A DNA stretch of 64,000 bases from JL08 sp963765555 (GCA_963765555.1 CAVXWX010000001.1:62001-126000), one strand, 5' to 3'. Numbered from the stretch's first letter, positions 46,401-56,378 are shown. The notes: a model not told the origin generated them from the sequence alone. Program-made: numbers and translations.

Positions 46401-47585
46401 ATGTTTAGCAATCTGAAACCCCAACCGGCCGACGGCATCCTGATGCTGATGCAACAACTGAAGGACGACCCGCGCCCTGTCAAAATCGACCTTGGCGTCG
46501 GGGTTTACAAGGACGCAACCGGCAACACGCCGGTGATGCGCGCGATCAAGGCGGCCGAGCATCGGTTGTGGGAAGAACAGACCAGCAAGAGCTATGTCGG
46601 TCTGGCCGGTGATCCGGCGTTCAGCGATGCGATGATCGCGCTGGTTCTGGGCGATGCGGTTGCGCGTGAAAACGTGGCAGCAGCCGCCACACCGGGGGGC
46701 ACGGGTGCGGTGCGTCAGGCGTTTGAACTGATCCGGATGGCCAACCCCGATGCGCGGGTGTTTGTCTCAAACCCGACATGGCCGAACCACATTTCGATCC
46801 TGAAATATCTTGGCATGCCGGTCGTGGAATACCGCTATTTCGATGGTGATACCCGCGCGGTGGATTTTGACGGCATGATGCAGGATCTGGCGCAGGCGCG
46901 GGCGGGGGATGTCGTGTTGCTGCACGGCTGTTGCCACAACCCGACCGGTGCGAACCTGAACATGACGGAATGGCGCGCGGTGGCCGATCTGTTGAACAAG
47001 ACCGGTGCCACGCCAATGATCGACATTGCCTATCAGGGGTTTGGCGACGGGCTGACCGATGATGCGCTGGCGACGCAACTGATTGCATCCTCTGTGCCCG
47101 AATGTCTGATTGCGGCCAGCTGTTCGAAAAACTTCGGTATCTACCGCGAACGGACCGGCCTTTTGATGGCAGTGTCGCAGGATGCGGGGCAGCAGGCGCT
47201 GTCCCAGGGGACGTTGGCGTTTCTGAACCGGCAGAATTATTCCTTTCCGCCCGATCACGGTGCGCGACTGGTGACCATGATCCTGAACGATGACGCATTG
47301 CGCGCCGACTGGCAGGCCGAACTGGAAGAGGTGCGGTTGAGCATGCTGGGACTGCGCGAGGCGCTGGCGGCGGAATTGCAACGCCTGTCGGGGTCGGACC
47401 GGTTCGGATTTATCGCGCAGCATCGCGGCATGTTTTCGCGGTTGGGGGCGACAAAAGACAAGGTCGAGGAATTGCGCGCCAAACACGCGATCTACATGGT
47501 GGGTGACAGCCGCGTGAACATCGCGGGCCTGAACAAGGACACCGTGCCCATTCTGGCCAAGGCGATGATCGACGTCGGTATCTAG
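46401..47585 (+). CDS. Aromatic/aspartate aminotransferase (class I)
   Basis: The 394-residue protein has the AspC/TyrB layout: KIDLGVGVYKDATGNTPVM near residue 28, TPGGTGAVRQAFEL, VSNPTWPNHISILKYLG, LLHGCCHNPTGANL, and the PLP lysine in SCSKNFGIYRERTGLL near 241. C-terminal RGMFSRLG and GDSRVNIAG are substrate carboxylate-binding arginine contexts. Usually annotated tyrB-like aromatic aminotransferase. Intact. It follows sseA after 1 base. Confidence 0.93.
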   Translation: MFSNLKPQPADGILMLMQQLKDDPRPVKIDLGVGVYKDATGNTPVMRAIKAAEHRLWEEQTSKSYVGLAGDPAFSDAMIALVLGDAVARENVAAAATPGGTGAVRQAFELIRMANPDARVFVSNPTWPNHISILKYLGMPVVEYRYFDGDTRAVDFDGMMQDLAQARAGDVVLLHGCCHNPTGANLNMTEWRAVADLLNKTGATPMIDIAYQGFGDGLTDDALATQLIASSVPECLIAASCSKNFGIYRERTGLLMAVSQDAGQQALSQGTLAFLNRQNYSFPPDHGARLVTMILNDDALRADWQAELEEVRLSMLGLREALAAELQRLSGSDRFGFIAQHRGMFSRLGATKDKVEELRAKHAIYMVGDSRVNIAGLNKDTVPILAKAMIDVGI

Positions 47586-47595
47586 GCGACCTGTC

Positions 47596-47625
47596 AAAAA
47601 AATATCCCGGGCGCGAACGCCCGGG
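47596..47625 (-). terminator. Rho-independent terminator of amtB
   Basis: CCCGGGCG/CGCCCGGG with a 4-base loop (47606-47625) is followed on the minus strand by ATATTTTTTT. It is also close to the end of the plus-strand aminotransferase gene and may stop both transcripts. Confidence 0.88.
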
Positions 47626-47656
47626 ACCACTCGTTACCCCACCATTTCAGGTCGGC

Positions 47657-48991
47657 TTAGCCTTTGGAAAACTCCGGATAGGCTTCCATGCCCAGTTCGG
47701 ACATATCCAGACCGTTGATTTCGTCTTCTTCGCTGACGCGGATGCCCATTGTGGCTTTGAGGATGAACCAGACCACGCCTGAGGCGACAAAGGTGAACAC
47801 GCCCACAACAAGGATCGAATAGATCTGTGTGCCAAGCGACGCATCCGGATTGGTGATGACCACCGCCAGCGTGCCCCAGATGCCCGCGAACAGGTGGACC
47901 GGAATGGCACCAACCACATCATCGATCTTGAGCTTGTCCAGAAACGGAACCGCAAATACGACGATCACACCACCGACGGCACCGATGATCGTCGCCATGC
48001 CCAGCGTGGGTGTCAGCGGTTCGGCGGTGATCGAAACCAGACCGGCCAGTGCGCCGTTCAGGATCATCGTAAGGTCGGGTTTCTTGTACAGCACTTGCGT
48101 CAGGATCAGGGCTGCGACGGCACCACCGGCGGCGGCTGCGTTGGTGTTGGAGAAGATGCGGCTGACATCTGCAACGTCACCGACTGTGCCCATGGCAAGT
48201 TGCGAACCACCGTTGAAGCCGAACCAGCCGAGCCACAGGATGAACATACCCAATGTGGCCAGCGCAAGGTTGGAACCGGGCATCGGGATCACTTTGCCGT
48301 CCTTGTACTTGCCGATACGCGGGCCAAGGATCAGCGCGCCTGCAAGCGCGGCCCAGCCGCCGACCGAATGCACCACGGTGGAGCCTGCAAAATCGAGGAA
48401 GCCCATCGCATCAAGGAAACCGCCGCCCCATTTCCAGCTGGCTTGCAGCGGGTAAATCACGCCTGTCAGAATGACGACAAAGACCAGAAAGGGCCAAAGT
48501 TTGATCCGCTCTGCCAACGCGCCCGACACGATCGAGGCCGTGGCCGCACAGAACATCAGCTGAAAGAAGAAATCCGAACCGGTTGCGGCATAGCTGTAAT
48601 CATCCGCAGCATCGGCGGTGACACCGACCGCTTCCAACACGCCCGGGCCCCAGACGCCGGACAGGACACCGTCAACCATCCATGAGCCCAGCGGGTACAT
48701 CAGGTTATAGCCGATCAGATAGTAGAAGATGGCGGCGAATGAAAACAGCGCCACGTTCTTGGTCAGCTGCATGGTGACGTTCTTGCTGCGCACCAGCCCT
48801 GCTTCCAGCATGGCGAAACCGGCAGCCATGAAAAACACCAGAAAGCCGCCCATCAGGAACAGCACGGAGTTGAAGATAAAAACGCTGTCGGTTGACGCGT
48901 TCACGCCCGGAACCGGCCCGTCCTGAGCCAGTCCGATGGTCGGCAGCGCGGCCATGGCCGCGGCGACGGGAAGAAGTTTGATCAGTTTCAT
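47657..48991 (-). CDS. amtB: Ammonium transporter AmtB
   Basis: ATG 48991 gives 444 residues with a cleaved signal peptide (ending GLA, about residue 23) and eleven membrane segments. Amt landmarks: MLEAGLVRSKN, FCAATASIVSGALAERIKLWPF, DFAGSTVVHSVGGWAALAGA (first pore His) and GAIPVHLFAGIWGTLAV (second pore His). It imports ammonium, gated by GlnK, whose gene lies directly upstream in the same operon (28 bases). Confidence 0.96.
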   Translation of the reverse strand: MKLIKLLPVAAAMAALPTIGLAQDGPVPGVNASTDSVFIFNSVLFLMGGFLVFFMAAGFAMLEAGLVRSKNVTMQLTKNVALFSFAAIFYYLIGYNLMYPLGSWMVDGVLSGVWGPGVLEAVGVTADAADDYSYAATGSDFFFQLMFCAATASIVSGALAERIKLWPFLVFVVILTGVIYPLQASWKWGGGFLDAMGFLDFAGSTVVHSVGGWAALAGALILGPRIGKYKDGKVIPMPGSNLALATLGMFILWLGWFGFNGGSQLAMGTVGDVADVSRIFSNTNAAAAGGAVAALILTQVLYKKPDLTMILNGALAGLVSITAEPLTPTLGMATIIGAVGGVIVVFAVPFLDKLKIDDVVGAIPVHLFAGIWGTLAVVITNPDASLGTQIYSILVVGVFTFVASGVVWFILKATMGIRVSEEDEINGLDMSELGMEAYPEFSKG

Positions 48992-49019
48992 CGGTTTGTT
49001 TTCCTTGGTCTGGCACATT

Positions 49020-49358
49020 TTAAAGCGCCTCGTCGTTGGTTTCGCCGGTGCGCACGCGCACAGCCTGCTGCACATCCAGCACAAATATCTTGCCGTCCCC
49101 GATCTTGCCGGTCTGGGCCGTTTTGGCGATGGTTTCGACCACCTGATCCGCCATCGACGCCGCGACCACGATTTCGAGTTTGATTTTCGGAACGAAGTTC
49201 ACCGCGTATTCCGCGCCGCGATAAATTTCGGTGTGACCCGATTGAGAGCCGAAGCCCTTTATTTCTGTCACCATCATGCCGCGCACGCCTGCATTGGTCA
49301 GCGCTTCGCGGACCTCTTCCAGCTTGAACGGTTTGATTGTCGCAATGATGAGTTTCAC
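49020..49358 (-). CDS. glnK: PII nitrogen regulatory protein GlnK
   Basis: Start GTG 49358 with AAGGGGA 7 bases upstream; 112 residues, the standard PII length. The T-loop contains Y51 (YRGAEYAVNF), the uridylylation site, and the C-terminal signature KIFVLDVQQAVRVRTGE is present. It senses 2-oxoglutarate and ATP/ADP and blocks AmtB. The 221 bases upstream, shared with the divergent PBP gene, show GTGCAAA repeats near 49485-49500. A sigma-54 promoter is expected, but the best match is off by one base in spacing, so I do not claim one. Confidence 0.96.
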   Translation of the reverse strand: MKLIIATIKPFKLEEVREALTNAGVRGMMVTEIKGFGSQSGHTEIYRGAEYAVNFVPKIKLEIVVAASMADQVVETIAKTAQTGKIGDGKIFVLDVQQAVRVRTGETNDEAL

Positions 49359-49579
49359 CTTTGTCCCCTTCACTTGGCAGGATGTCCTGCATTTCGCACC
49401 TGCAGAAAAATGCGCGACTGCAGCGTGAATGAAAGGGGATTGCGGCGCATAAAGCCGATGGGGATGGCATTGTTTGCACAATTTTTGCACATAATTGCCG
49501 CTGTGCACAAAAAATAGGCTAACTAAAAAGACATTCAGGGAAAGTCTGTGCCTCAACATTCCGGAGAAGGCATAGTAAT

Positions 49580-51814
49580 GTGACCAAAATAACAGGCTCG
49601 GGCAGGGCATTCATGGCTGATTCATCGCGTCGAAAACCGCCTTTGGTGGCGGACAAGCGCTATCCTGCGGGATCAGCGTCTAAAGCGGCGCGCAAAGCCA
49701 AGCCAAAGCCCGCGCCGCGTAAATCCAAACCCAGACGTGCGCGCAAGCCGATGCGCGGGCCGTTGCGCTGGATACTGGCGCCGGTGCGGTGGCTGTTGCG
49801 CCTGTTGTGGGGAATCGGCTGGCGCATCGGTGCCATCATGGCTGTCATTCTGGCGCTGGCCGTGGGGTATGTGTATCTGACCTTGCCCAATATGACATCG
49901 TTGCTGGACGGGCGCGCGCGCGGGTCGGTGACGTTGATGGACCAGACCGGCGCGGTGTTCGCGTGGCGCGGCGACCAGTTTGGCGGCGTGGTGACGACCG
50001 ATACCGTGTCACCGCATCTGAAGAACGCGATTGTCGCGACAGAAGACCGGCGGTTCTACCGCCATTTCGGGATCAGCCCGCGCGGCGTGGCCAGTGCGGT
50101 GCGCATCAACCTGCGCGAAGGGCGCGGGCCGCTTTCGGGGCATGGCGGGTCTACCATCACACAGCAGACGGCCAAGCTGTTGTGTCTGGGCGTGCCCTAT
50201 GATCCGGAAACAGGCATGAGCGAAGCCGATTACGAGGCGGACTGCCGCCGTGGCACCATCCAGCGCAAGATGTACGAGGCGATTTTCGCGATGGCGATGG
50301 AGGTCAAGTATTCGAAGGACGAAATCCTGACGATCTATATGAACCGCGCCTTTCTGGGGGCGGGTGCGCGCGGGTTCGAGGCAGCCAGCCAGCGCTATTT
50401 CGGCAAGTCGGCGGCCGAGGTCAATCCGGCGGAAGCCGCGATGCTGGCGGGGTTGCTGGTTGCGCCCAGCCGCTATGCCCCGACAAACGATCTGGACCGG
50501 TCCCAGAACCGCGCGGCCACCATTGTCCGGCTGATGGCCGAGGAGGGGTATCTGACAGAGGCCGAAGCCGCCTATGCGCAGGCCAACCCTGCCGAATTGT
50601 CCGAAGCCGCCGAGGCGCGCGCGGGCGGGTATTTTGCCGATTGGGTGATGTCGACAGGGCCGGAGTTTTTCACCCGCAAGACCACCGAGGATGTGATCAT
50701 CCGCACCACGCTGGACCAGCGCATCCAGAAAGCGGCCGAGGCCGCGATGATATCCGTTTTCGAAAACAAGGTGCGCGAAGGATCAAAGGCGCAGGCCGCC
50801 ATTGTTGTGATGTCCGCAGATGGCGCGGTGCGCGCGATGGTGGGCGGGCGCAACACCAAAGTGTCGGGCGGGTTCAACCGGGCCACGCAGGCGCTGCGCC
50901 AGACCGGATCATCGTTCAAGCCGTTCGTTTACGCCACAGCGCTGGAACTGGGATATTCGCCCAATGATGTGGTTCTGGATGAACCCTATTGCATGAACAT
51001 CCCCGGATCGGGGCAGTGGTGCCCCGAAAATTACACGCGCAAGCATTATGGCACTGTCACGCTGACACAGGCGCTGAAGGATTCGCTGAACGTCCCGGCG
51101 GTCAAGGTATCGGAAAGTGTCGGACGCGAGAATGTGCGCAAGGTCGCCGAGGATTTCGGGATCAAAAGCGATCTGGCGCTTGGCCCCGCGCTGGCGCTGG
51201 GCGCGTCGGAAAGCACATTGCTGGAAATGACGGGGGCCTATGCCGGCATTCTGAACGGCGGGTCAGCGGTGAAACCTTATGGGTTGATCGAATTGCGCCT
51301 GTTGGGCGACCGGGAGCCGTTGATGGGCGCCGGTGGCGGTATCGGAGAGCGGGTTATTCAGGAACGCGCGGCACGATCGCTGACCTATATGATGGAAAAG
51401 GTCGTGTCTGACGGATCGGGCGGGCGCGCGGCGATCAACGGATGGCAACTGGCGGGCAAAACCGGCACGACGCAAGGCGCGCGGGATGCGTGGTTCATCG
51501 GGTTTTCGGCAGATTATGTGGCGGGCATCTGGATGGGCTATGATGACAATTCCCCGCTGACAGGGGTGACCGGTGGCGGGCTGCCCGCCGAAATCTGGCA
51601 CGAGGTTATGGTGCGCGTGCTGGACGGACTGCCGCCCCGTGCCCTGCCGATGGATGTGCCGGGGTCCGGAACAAAAACCTTTGATCCCGGTGCGCAGGTG
51701 CGTGGCGGGTCTTCTAATTCGACAGGTTCGATTATTGAAAACGTGCTGCGCGATATCTTTGGCGGCGGTGGTGGCGGATCGTCCAGCCAGACGCCTTCTG
51801 CGCCCAGCCGGTAA
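49580..51814 (+). CDS. Class A penicillin-binding protein (PBP1A type)
   Basis: I prefer the GTG at 49580, 9 bases after a strong GGAGAAGG; ATG 49613 is the alternative. About 744 residues: a basic cytoplasmic tail rich in Lys/Arg/Pro, one TM (about 88-110), GT51 transglycosylase (VATEDRRFYRHFGISPRG, GGSTITQQTAKLL) and transpeptidase with TGSSFKPF (SxxK), SLNVP (SxN) and KTGTT, then a Gly/Ser-rich tail. It polymerises and crosslinks peptidoglycan. A 30-residue insert near CLGVPYDPETGMSEADYEADC is seen in alphaproteobacterial homologues. Confidence 0.93.
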   Translation: MTKITGSGRAFMADSSRRKPPLVADKRYPAGSASKAARKAKPKPAPRKSKPRRARKPMRGPLRWILAPVRWLLRLLWGIGWRIGAIMAVILALAVGYVYLTLPNMTSLLDGRARGSVTLMDQTGAVFAWRGDQFGGVVTTDTVSPHLKNAIVATEDRRFYRHFGISPRGVASAVRINLREGRGPLSGHGGSTITQQTAKLLCLGVPYDPETGMSEADYEADCRRGTIQRKMYEAIFAMAMEVKYSKDEILTIYMNRAFLGAGARGFEAASQRYFGKSAAEVNPAEAAMLAGLLVAPSRYAPTNDLDRSQNRAATIVRLMAEEGYLTEAEAAYAQANPAELSEAAEARAGGYFADWVMSTGPEFFTRKTTEDVIIRTTLDQRIQKAAEAAMISVFENKVREGSKAQAAIVVMSADGAVRAMVGGRNTKVSGGFNRATQALRQTGSSFKPFVYATALELGYSPNDVVLDEPYCMNIPGSGQWCPENYTRKHYGTVTLTQALKDSLNVPAVKVSESVGRENVRKVAEDFGIKSDLALGPALALGASESTLLEMTGAYAGILNGGSAVKPYGLIELRLLGDREPLMGAGGGIGERVIQERAARSLTYMMEKVVSDGSGGRAAINGWQLAGKTGTTQGARDAWFIGFSADYVAGIWMGYDDNSPLTGVTGGGLPAEIWHEVMVRVLDGLPPRALPMDVPGSGTKTFDPGAQVRGGSSNSTGSIIENVLRDIFGGGGGGSSSQTPSAPSR

Positions 51815-51819
51815 CCTGA

Positions 51820-52428
51820 TTATCCTGCCTTGGCGAGATCGGCTGTCATCTGGTCGATATTGCCGCCGCGCCGGTCCAGCATCGCGCCAATTTCGGCACG
51901 TTCGGCCAGCAGCATGTTCACGCCTTCGATGAACATATTGAAAAACAGATCGCGCCCCGACCGGTCGGACACCAGAAAGGTGACTTCGAACGGTTTCTGG
52001 CCCTGAAGTTTGACCGTGGATTTGATCTCGTACCCGCTTTTGATTTTGCGGCTGGATTGAACGATGACCTGACCGCCGATGAAATCGCGGAACTGTTTGC
52101 CGTATTTGCGCGAGATATAGCCCTGAAACGCGCGGGTAAAATTCTTGATCTGCGCCGCGCTGGCGGTGCGTCCGTCATTGCCAAGGGCGTATTTGGCCAT
52201 GATCGGCACATCGGCGTAGCGCACGAATATTTTTTCGAAATCCTTGATCATCGCGGATTCGGATTTGCCTGAACTGATCACCTTGTTGATTTCACCAACC
52301 AACTGATCGACCAGCGCTGTTGCACCTTGTTCGGTCAGGGCAAGCACCGCTGACGGCATTGCAAATCCGGCCACCGAAGCGGCCAGCCCGACAAGTGTGG
52401 TACGTCTGTCAAATAAACTATTCTGCAT
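51820..52428 (-). CDS. mlaC: MlaC-type phospholipid-binding protein
   Basis: ATG 52428 gives 202 residues with a twin-arginine-like or Sec signal (DRRTTLVGLAASVAGFAMPSAVLA). The mature MlaC/Ttg2D domain shows FVRYADVPIMAKYALG, FTRAFQGYISRKYGKQF and a C-terminal NMFIEGVNMLLAERAEIGAMLD. It shuttles phospholipids between MlaA at the outer membrane and an MlaFEDB complex, whose genes are not here. It overlaps mlaA by 11 bases. Confidence 0.92.
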   Translation of the reverse strand: MQNSLFDRRTTLVGLAASVAGFAMPSAVLALTEQGATALVDQLVGEINKVISSGKSESAMIKDFEKIFVRYADVPIMAKYALGNDGRTASAAQIKNFTRAFQGYISRKYGKQFRDFIGGQVIVQSSRKIKSGYEIKSTVKLQGQKPFEVTFLVSDRSGRDLFFNMFIEGVNMLLAERAEIGAMLDRRGGNIDQMTADLAKAG

Positions 52429-53257
52429 AGGGGTCCTCGTACGGGTCATCATAGGGATCAGAGTAGAAATCGTCGTATGGGTCTGTGCCGTCGTCTTCGG
52501 TTGCGCTGCCCTGACCCAGTTCAAACCGCCGGTTCTGCAAATAGATCAGGCGGCTTTGGGCATAGCTGTCGGCGCTTTCGTAAAGAATATAGTCGATGGT
52601 TTCGCTAAATCGACCCCGGTCACTGACGCTTGAGGCGACGGAAGCACTATACCCCCAAAACCGGTCAGAGCCGGTGACGGCATAGGTTAGCGGGTTGGTG
52701 AACAGATCGACAAACCGGCCCACTGCATCCCGTTCCGTGGACGGGCCAAGGAACGGCAATTCAATAAACGCGCCTTCGGGCGTGCCCCAGACATGCAGTG
52801 TTTCACCGAAATCGGTGTCATGATCGGGCACGTTGAATTCGCTGGCGGCATCGATCAAGCCGCCGATGCCGATAGTCGAATTCATGGCAAAGCGCACAAT
52901 CGCAAGGCCGGTTCCACCCAAATCACCCTGAAGCAGGCTGTTCACGGCAACGCCGGGCATCGACAGGTTGCTTGAAAAATTGCCAACGGCGGCCTGCACA
53001 GGTATGGGCACAGCCGTCTGGTATCCGCGTCCTGCGGGACGCAGCAATGCGCGATCAAGCGATTTGTTGAATTCATGCGTGCGGCGGTTTTCGTCCTCGA
53101 ACGGATCGAAAGCCTGACTGACATCCCGGTTATCCGCATCCGGTGTCGTACACGCAACAAGCGTAAGCAACGCGACCAGCATACCGCCCGTCCGCCATAA
53201 TCCTGACCCTGAAGTCGTTGTGAGCTGTACCAAGAAACCAACCAGTCTGAAATTCAT
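52418..53257 (-). CDS. mlaA: MlaA (VacJ) outer-membrane lipoprotein
   Basis: Start taken as ATG 53257 (279 residues); the frame extends to 53407. The lipobox is LTLVACTT, and the MlaA domain has FDPFEDENRRTHEFNKSLDRALLRPAGRGY, NSTIGIGGLIDAASEFNVPDHDTDFGETLHVWG and LPFLGPSTERDAVG. The C-terminus is very acidic with YDDFYSDPYDDPYEDPY repeats, unlike E. coli MlaA. It removes mislocalised phospholipids from the outer leaflet and passes them to MlaC. Confidence 0.93.
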   Translation of the reverse strand: MNFRLVGFLVQLTTTSGSGLWRTGGMLVALLTLVACTTPDADNRDVSQAFDPFEDENRRTHEFNKSLDRALLRPAGRGYQTAVPIPVQAAVGNFSSNLSMPGVAVNSLLQGDLGGTGLAIVRFAMNSTIGIGGLIDAASEFNVPDHDTDFGETLHVWGTPEGAFIELPFLGPSTERDAVGRFVDLFTNPLTYAVTGSDRFWGYSASVASSVSDRGRFSETIDYILYESADSYAQSRLIYLQNRRFELGQGSATEDDGTDPYDDFYSDPYDDPYEDPYAE

Positions 53258-53585
53258 GCCCTGATGAATCATTCGCGTCGAAATGCCCAGCAGGCGCGTG
53301 CGGGAATATTTCCAATGTGGCCTGACAGATACATGAGTTGGACAGGTTTTGTAACCGTTGTGTTTGGTTCGATTCCTGATGGGCGAAAGGCAGCTAAAGC
53401 GGTGCAATCTGTTTCCTTTCCCTTTGTTTAGACCCGAAATCAGGTGGTGGTTGGGAAGGGTGAAGGGGTGGTGCGGATGAAACTGTTGCGATGCTCACCG
53501 GGATGTGAACGCTGATTTCCGGCTTTCCGTTGGACGCAAGGCCCGCTAGCGTCTGAGCGAACGCTTTGAAGAAAAGGAACCCCCG
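53258..53585. other. Intergenic region between mlaA and ridA, nothing identified
   Basis: A 328-base divergent gap. It must hold promoters for the mla operon (minus) and ridA (plus), and AAAAGGAAC near 53573 is the ridA ribosome binding site. I see no hairpin, palindrome, repeat or convincing small gene in it. Confidence 0.6.
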
Positions 53586-54044
53586 ATGAGCATTGAATCA
53601 AATCTGGCCAAACTGGGTGTCACCCTGCCGGATGCCCCTGCACCTGCCGCCAATTATGTGCCCTTTGTGCAGGTTGGCGACATCTTGTACGTGTCTGGCC
53701 AAATCTCGAACGGGCCCGACGGGTTTATCACCGGAAAGCTGGGCGACACCATGAGCGTTGAAGACGGCGCGGCGGCGGCCAAATCCTGCGCGATCAGCCT
53801 GCTGGCACAGGTCAAGGCCGCCTGCGGCGGGGATATCGAGCGGCTGGTGCGGGTGATCAAGCTGACCGGTTTCGTGAATTCGACCGCCGATTTCACCGAT
53901 CAGCCCAAAGTGATCAACGGCGCATCCGATTTCATGGTCGCGGCCTTGGGCGATGCGGGGCGCCATTCGCGATCGGCGGTATCGGCGGCGGCGCTGCCAC
54001 TGGGCGTCGCGGTTGAAATCGAAGGGATTTTCCAGATCAAATGA
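53586..54044 (+). CDS. RidA-family enamine/imine deaminase
   Basis: The 152-residue protein belongs to the RidA (YjgF/YER057c/UK114) superfamily, in the longer subgroup: NYVPFVQVGDILYVSGQISNGPDGFITGKLGD near residue 23 and SRSAVSAAALPLGVAVEIEGIFQI at the end. The Arg that anchors the carboxylate of 2-aminoacrylate in archetypal RidA (R105) is represented by the R in HSRSAVS. It deaminates reactive enamines made by PLP enzymes. It overlaps ugpQ by ATGA. Confidence 0.9.
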   Translation: MSIESNLAKLGVTLPDAPAPAANYVPFVQVGDILYVSGQISNGPDGFITGKLGDTMSVEDGAAAAKSCAISLLAQVKAACGGDIERLVRVIKLTGFVNSTADFTDQPKVINGASDFMVAALGDAGRHSRSAVSAAALPLGVAVEIEGIFQIK

Positions 54045-54805
54045 GTGCGCTGGATCCCGCGTTTATCGACATTCCGCTGGCCCACCGCGCCCTGCATGAT
54101 GTGGCGGACGGGCGGCCCGAAAACAGCCGCGCGGCAATCCGTGCGGCGCTGGATGCGGGGTATGGCATTGAAATTGATCTGCAATTGTCTGCCGACGGGC
54201 AGGCGATGGTGTTCCATGATTACGACCTGTCCCGCCTGACGGGTGCCACCGGCCCGATCAACGCGCGCAGTGCGGCAGAGTTGGGCCAGATTGCGTTGCG
54301 CGGGGGCACGGACGGCATTCCCACGCTTCGCGAGGTTCTGGCGCTGGTGGCGGGGCGGGTGCCCCTGCTGATCGAGATCAAGGATCAGGACGGGGCGATG
54401 GGCCCGAATGTCGGCCCGCTGGAACAGGCCGCGGCAGAGGCTCTTGCGGGCTATCGCGGCCCCGTGGCGGTGATGTCGTTCAACCCGCATTCGGTGGCGG
54501 AAATGGCGCGCCTGCTGCCACACGTGGCGCGCGGTATCGTGACCAGCGCGTATGAGCCCGACGACTGGCCGCTGAGTGCGCAGATTTGCGACCATCTGCG
54601 CACCATTCCCGATTATGCGCGCACCGGATCCAGTTTCATCAGCCACGAGGCGTTTGATCTGGGCCGCGCGCGGGTGGCCGACCTGAAACGGGGCGGCGCG
54701 CGGGTTCTGTGCTGGACGATCCGGTCGCCCGAGGAAGAGGCCGAGGCGCGCAAGGTTGCGGAAAACATCACGTTTGAAGGCTATCTGGCGCAACATCCCG
54801 CTTGA
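54041..54805 (+). CDS. ugpQ: Glycerophosphodiester phosphodiesterase
   Basis: The 254-residue cytoplasmic enzyme has the GDPD motif order: LAHRALHDVADGRPENSRAAIRAALDAGYGIEIDLQLSADG (catalytic HR, metal-binding E and D), VFHDYDLSRLTG (second His) and LLIEIKDQ. It hydrolyses glycerophosphodiesters to glycerol-3-phosphate. It follows ridA with a 4-base overlap and is followed by the GNAT-like gene after 63 bases. Confidence 0.92.
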   Translation: MSALDPAFIDIPLAHRALHDVADGRPENSRAAIRAALDAGYGIEIDLQLSADGQAMVFHDYDLSRLTGATGPINARSAAELGQIALRGGTDGIPTLREVLALVAGRVPLLIEIKDQDGAMGPNVGPLEQAAAEALAGYRGPVAVMSFNPHSVAEMARLLPHVARGIVTSAYEPDDWPLSAQICDHLRTIPDYARTGSSFISHEAFDLGRARVADLKRGGARVLCWTIRSPEEEAEARKVAENITFEGYLAQHPA

Positions 54806-54868
54806 TTGCGCGGGCGCGGGCCACACATTGGGGTCTGGGGCAGCGCGGCGACCTGAAACAGGGGCGAT

Positions 54869-56063
54869 ATGGCCGAACAAGAGATCGAGATCAGGGTTGT
54901 GGATACACTGTCGCAGATCAGCGCGACAGAGTGGGATGCCTGCGCCTGCCCCGAAGCAGAGGGCGGCGGCACGTCCCAATGATCCGTTTACCACCCACCG
55001 GTTTCTCAAAGCACTGGAAGACAGCGGTTCGGTGGGCACCGGAACCGGATGGCAGCCGCATTACCTGACGGCCTATGCCCAAGGGCAGTTGATCGCCTGT
55101 GCGCCGATGTACGCTGAAATCCCATTCGCAGGGCGAATATATCTTTGATCACAACTGGGCCCATGCTTATGAACGCGCGGGCGGGCGATACTATCCTAAG
55201 CTGCAGATCGCCGTGCCGCACACGCCCGCAACGGGGCGGCGGTTTCTGATCCGGCCCGGATTTGAAGAGGCGGGCCTTTCGGCGCTGGTGCAGGGGGCGG
55301 TGCAACTGGCGGAAAACAACAGGATTTCGTCGCTGCACGTGACCTTTTGCACGCGAAGAAGAAGCGCGGCGGCGGGCGCGATCTGGGCCTGATGGTGCGG
55401 ACAACGCAGCAGTTTCACTGGCTGAACCACGATTACGCCAGCTTTGATGATTTCCTGGCCACATTGTCATCGCGCAAGCGCAAGAACATCCGCAAGGAAC
55501 GGGCGCAGGCGCAGGCATTTGGCGGTACGATCGAGACCCTGACGGGGGATCAGATCCGGCCCGAACACTGGGATGCGTTCTGGGTGTTTTATCAGGACAC
55601 CGGCGCGCGCAAATGGGGCACGCCCTATCTGACGCGGCGCGTTTTTCGACATCGCGCAGGACAGGTTGCGCGACGATATGGCGCTGGTGCTGGCCGAAGC
55701 GCGACGGGCGGTATGTTGCCGGAGCGCTGAACTTTATCGGTGCTGATGCGCTGTTTGGCCGATACTGGGGCTGCACAGAGCATCACCCCTGCCTGCATTT
55801 CGAGCTGTGTTATTATCAGGCGATCGATTTTGCGATTGCGCGCGGTTTGGGACGTGTCGAGGCGGGGGCGCAGGGCGAGCACAAGCTTGCGCGGGGGTAT
55901 CTGCCCCGTCTGACCCATTCGCTGCATTGGGTGGGCGATCCGGGGTTTGCCGATGCGATCGCGCAGTATCTGCGCGCCGAACAGCGCGGCGGTCGAGGAA
56001 GATATCGAAGTCCTGACGGCCTATGGCCCGTTCAAGAAAGCAAAAGTGGAGGAACAGGAATGA
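54869..56063 (+). CDS. GNAT-like N-acyltransferase (COG3146/peptidogalycan type), six frameshifts
   Basis: Start ATG 54869. Fragments in successive frames join into a protein of about 395 residues: MAEQEIEIRVVDTLSQISATEWDA, NDPFTTHRFLKALEDSGSVGTGTGW, EYIFDHNWAHAYERAGGRYYPKLQIAVPHTP, HWLNHDYASFDDFLATLSSRKRKNIRKER, ALNFIGADALFGRYWGC, FELCYYQAIDFAIARGLGRVEAGAQGEHKLARGY and a C-terminal VEEQE. This is the family annotated COG3146. Shifts are near 54965, 55118, 55350, 55640, 55707 and 55992. So many in 1.2 kb within an otherwise perfectly conserved sequence point to poor consensus quality here. It overlaps phhB by ATGA. Confidence 0.82.
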
Positions 56064-56351
56064 CCGAGAAACTGTCTGAAGAAACCCGCGGGCGCGCTGC
56101 TGGACCCGCTGTTTGCGTCCGGCTGGGCAATGGTGCCGGGCCGCGATGCGATCCGCAAAACATTTGTGTTCAAGAATTTTGTCGAGGCCTTCGGATGGAT
56201 GACACGGGCGGCATTGTGGGCGGAAAAATGGGATCACCATCCGGAATGGGACAATGTTTACAAGACGGTGAATGTCGTGCTGACGACCCATGATGTGGAC
56301 GGGTTGAGCGCGCTGGATGCCAAGCTGGCCCGCAAGATGGACAGTTTGTGA
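56060..56351 (+). CDS. phhB: Pterin-4a-carbinolamine dehydratase, one frameshift
   Basis: About 97 residues after repair: MTEKLSEETR, then (other frame) ALLDPLFASGWAMVPGRDAIRKTFVFKNFVEAFGWMTRAALWAEKWDHHPEWDNVYKTVNVVLTTHD. The EKWDHHPEW segment carries the active-site histidines. The shift is near 56090, where CGGGC should lose one G. It recycles the hydroxylated pterin cofactor; no aromatic amino acid hydroxylase is nearby. Confidence 0.92.
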
Positions 56352-56378
56352 AACGGGCACGAAACGGGCCGGAACATC

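Noticed and set aside
49359..49579. Sigma-54 promoter before glnK
   Set aside because: The best match (GGCAATTATGTGCA on the minus strand) has the GG and GC elements one base too close; not convincing without transcript data.
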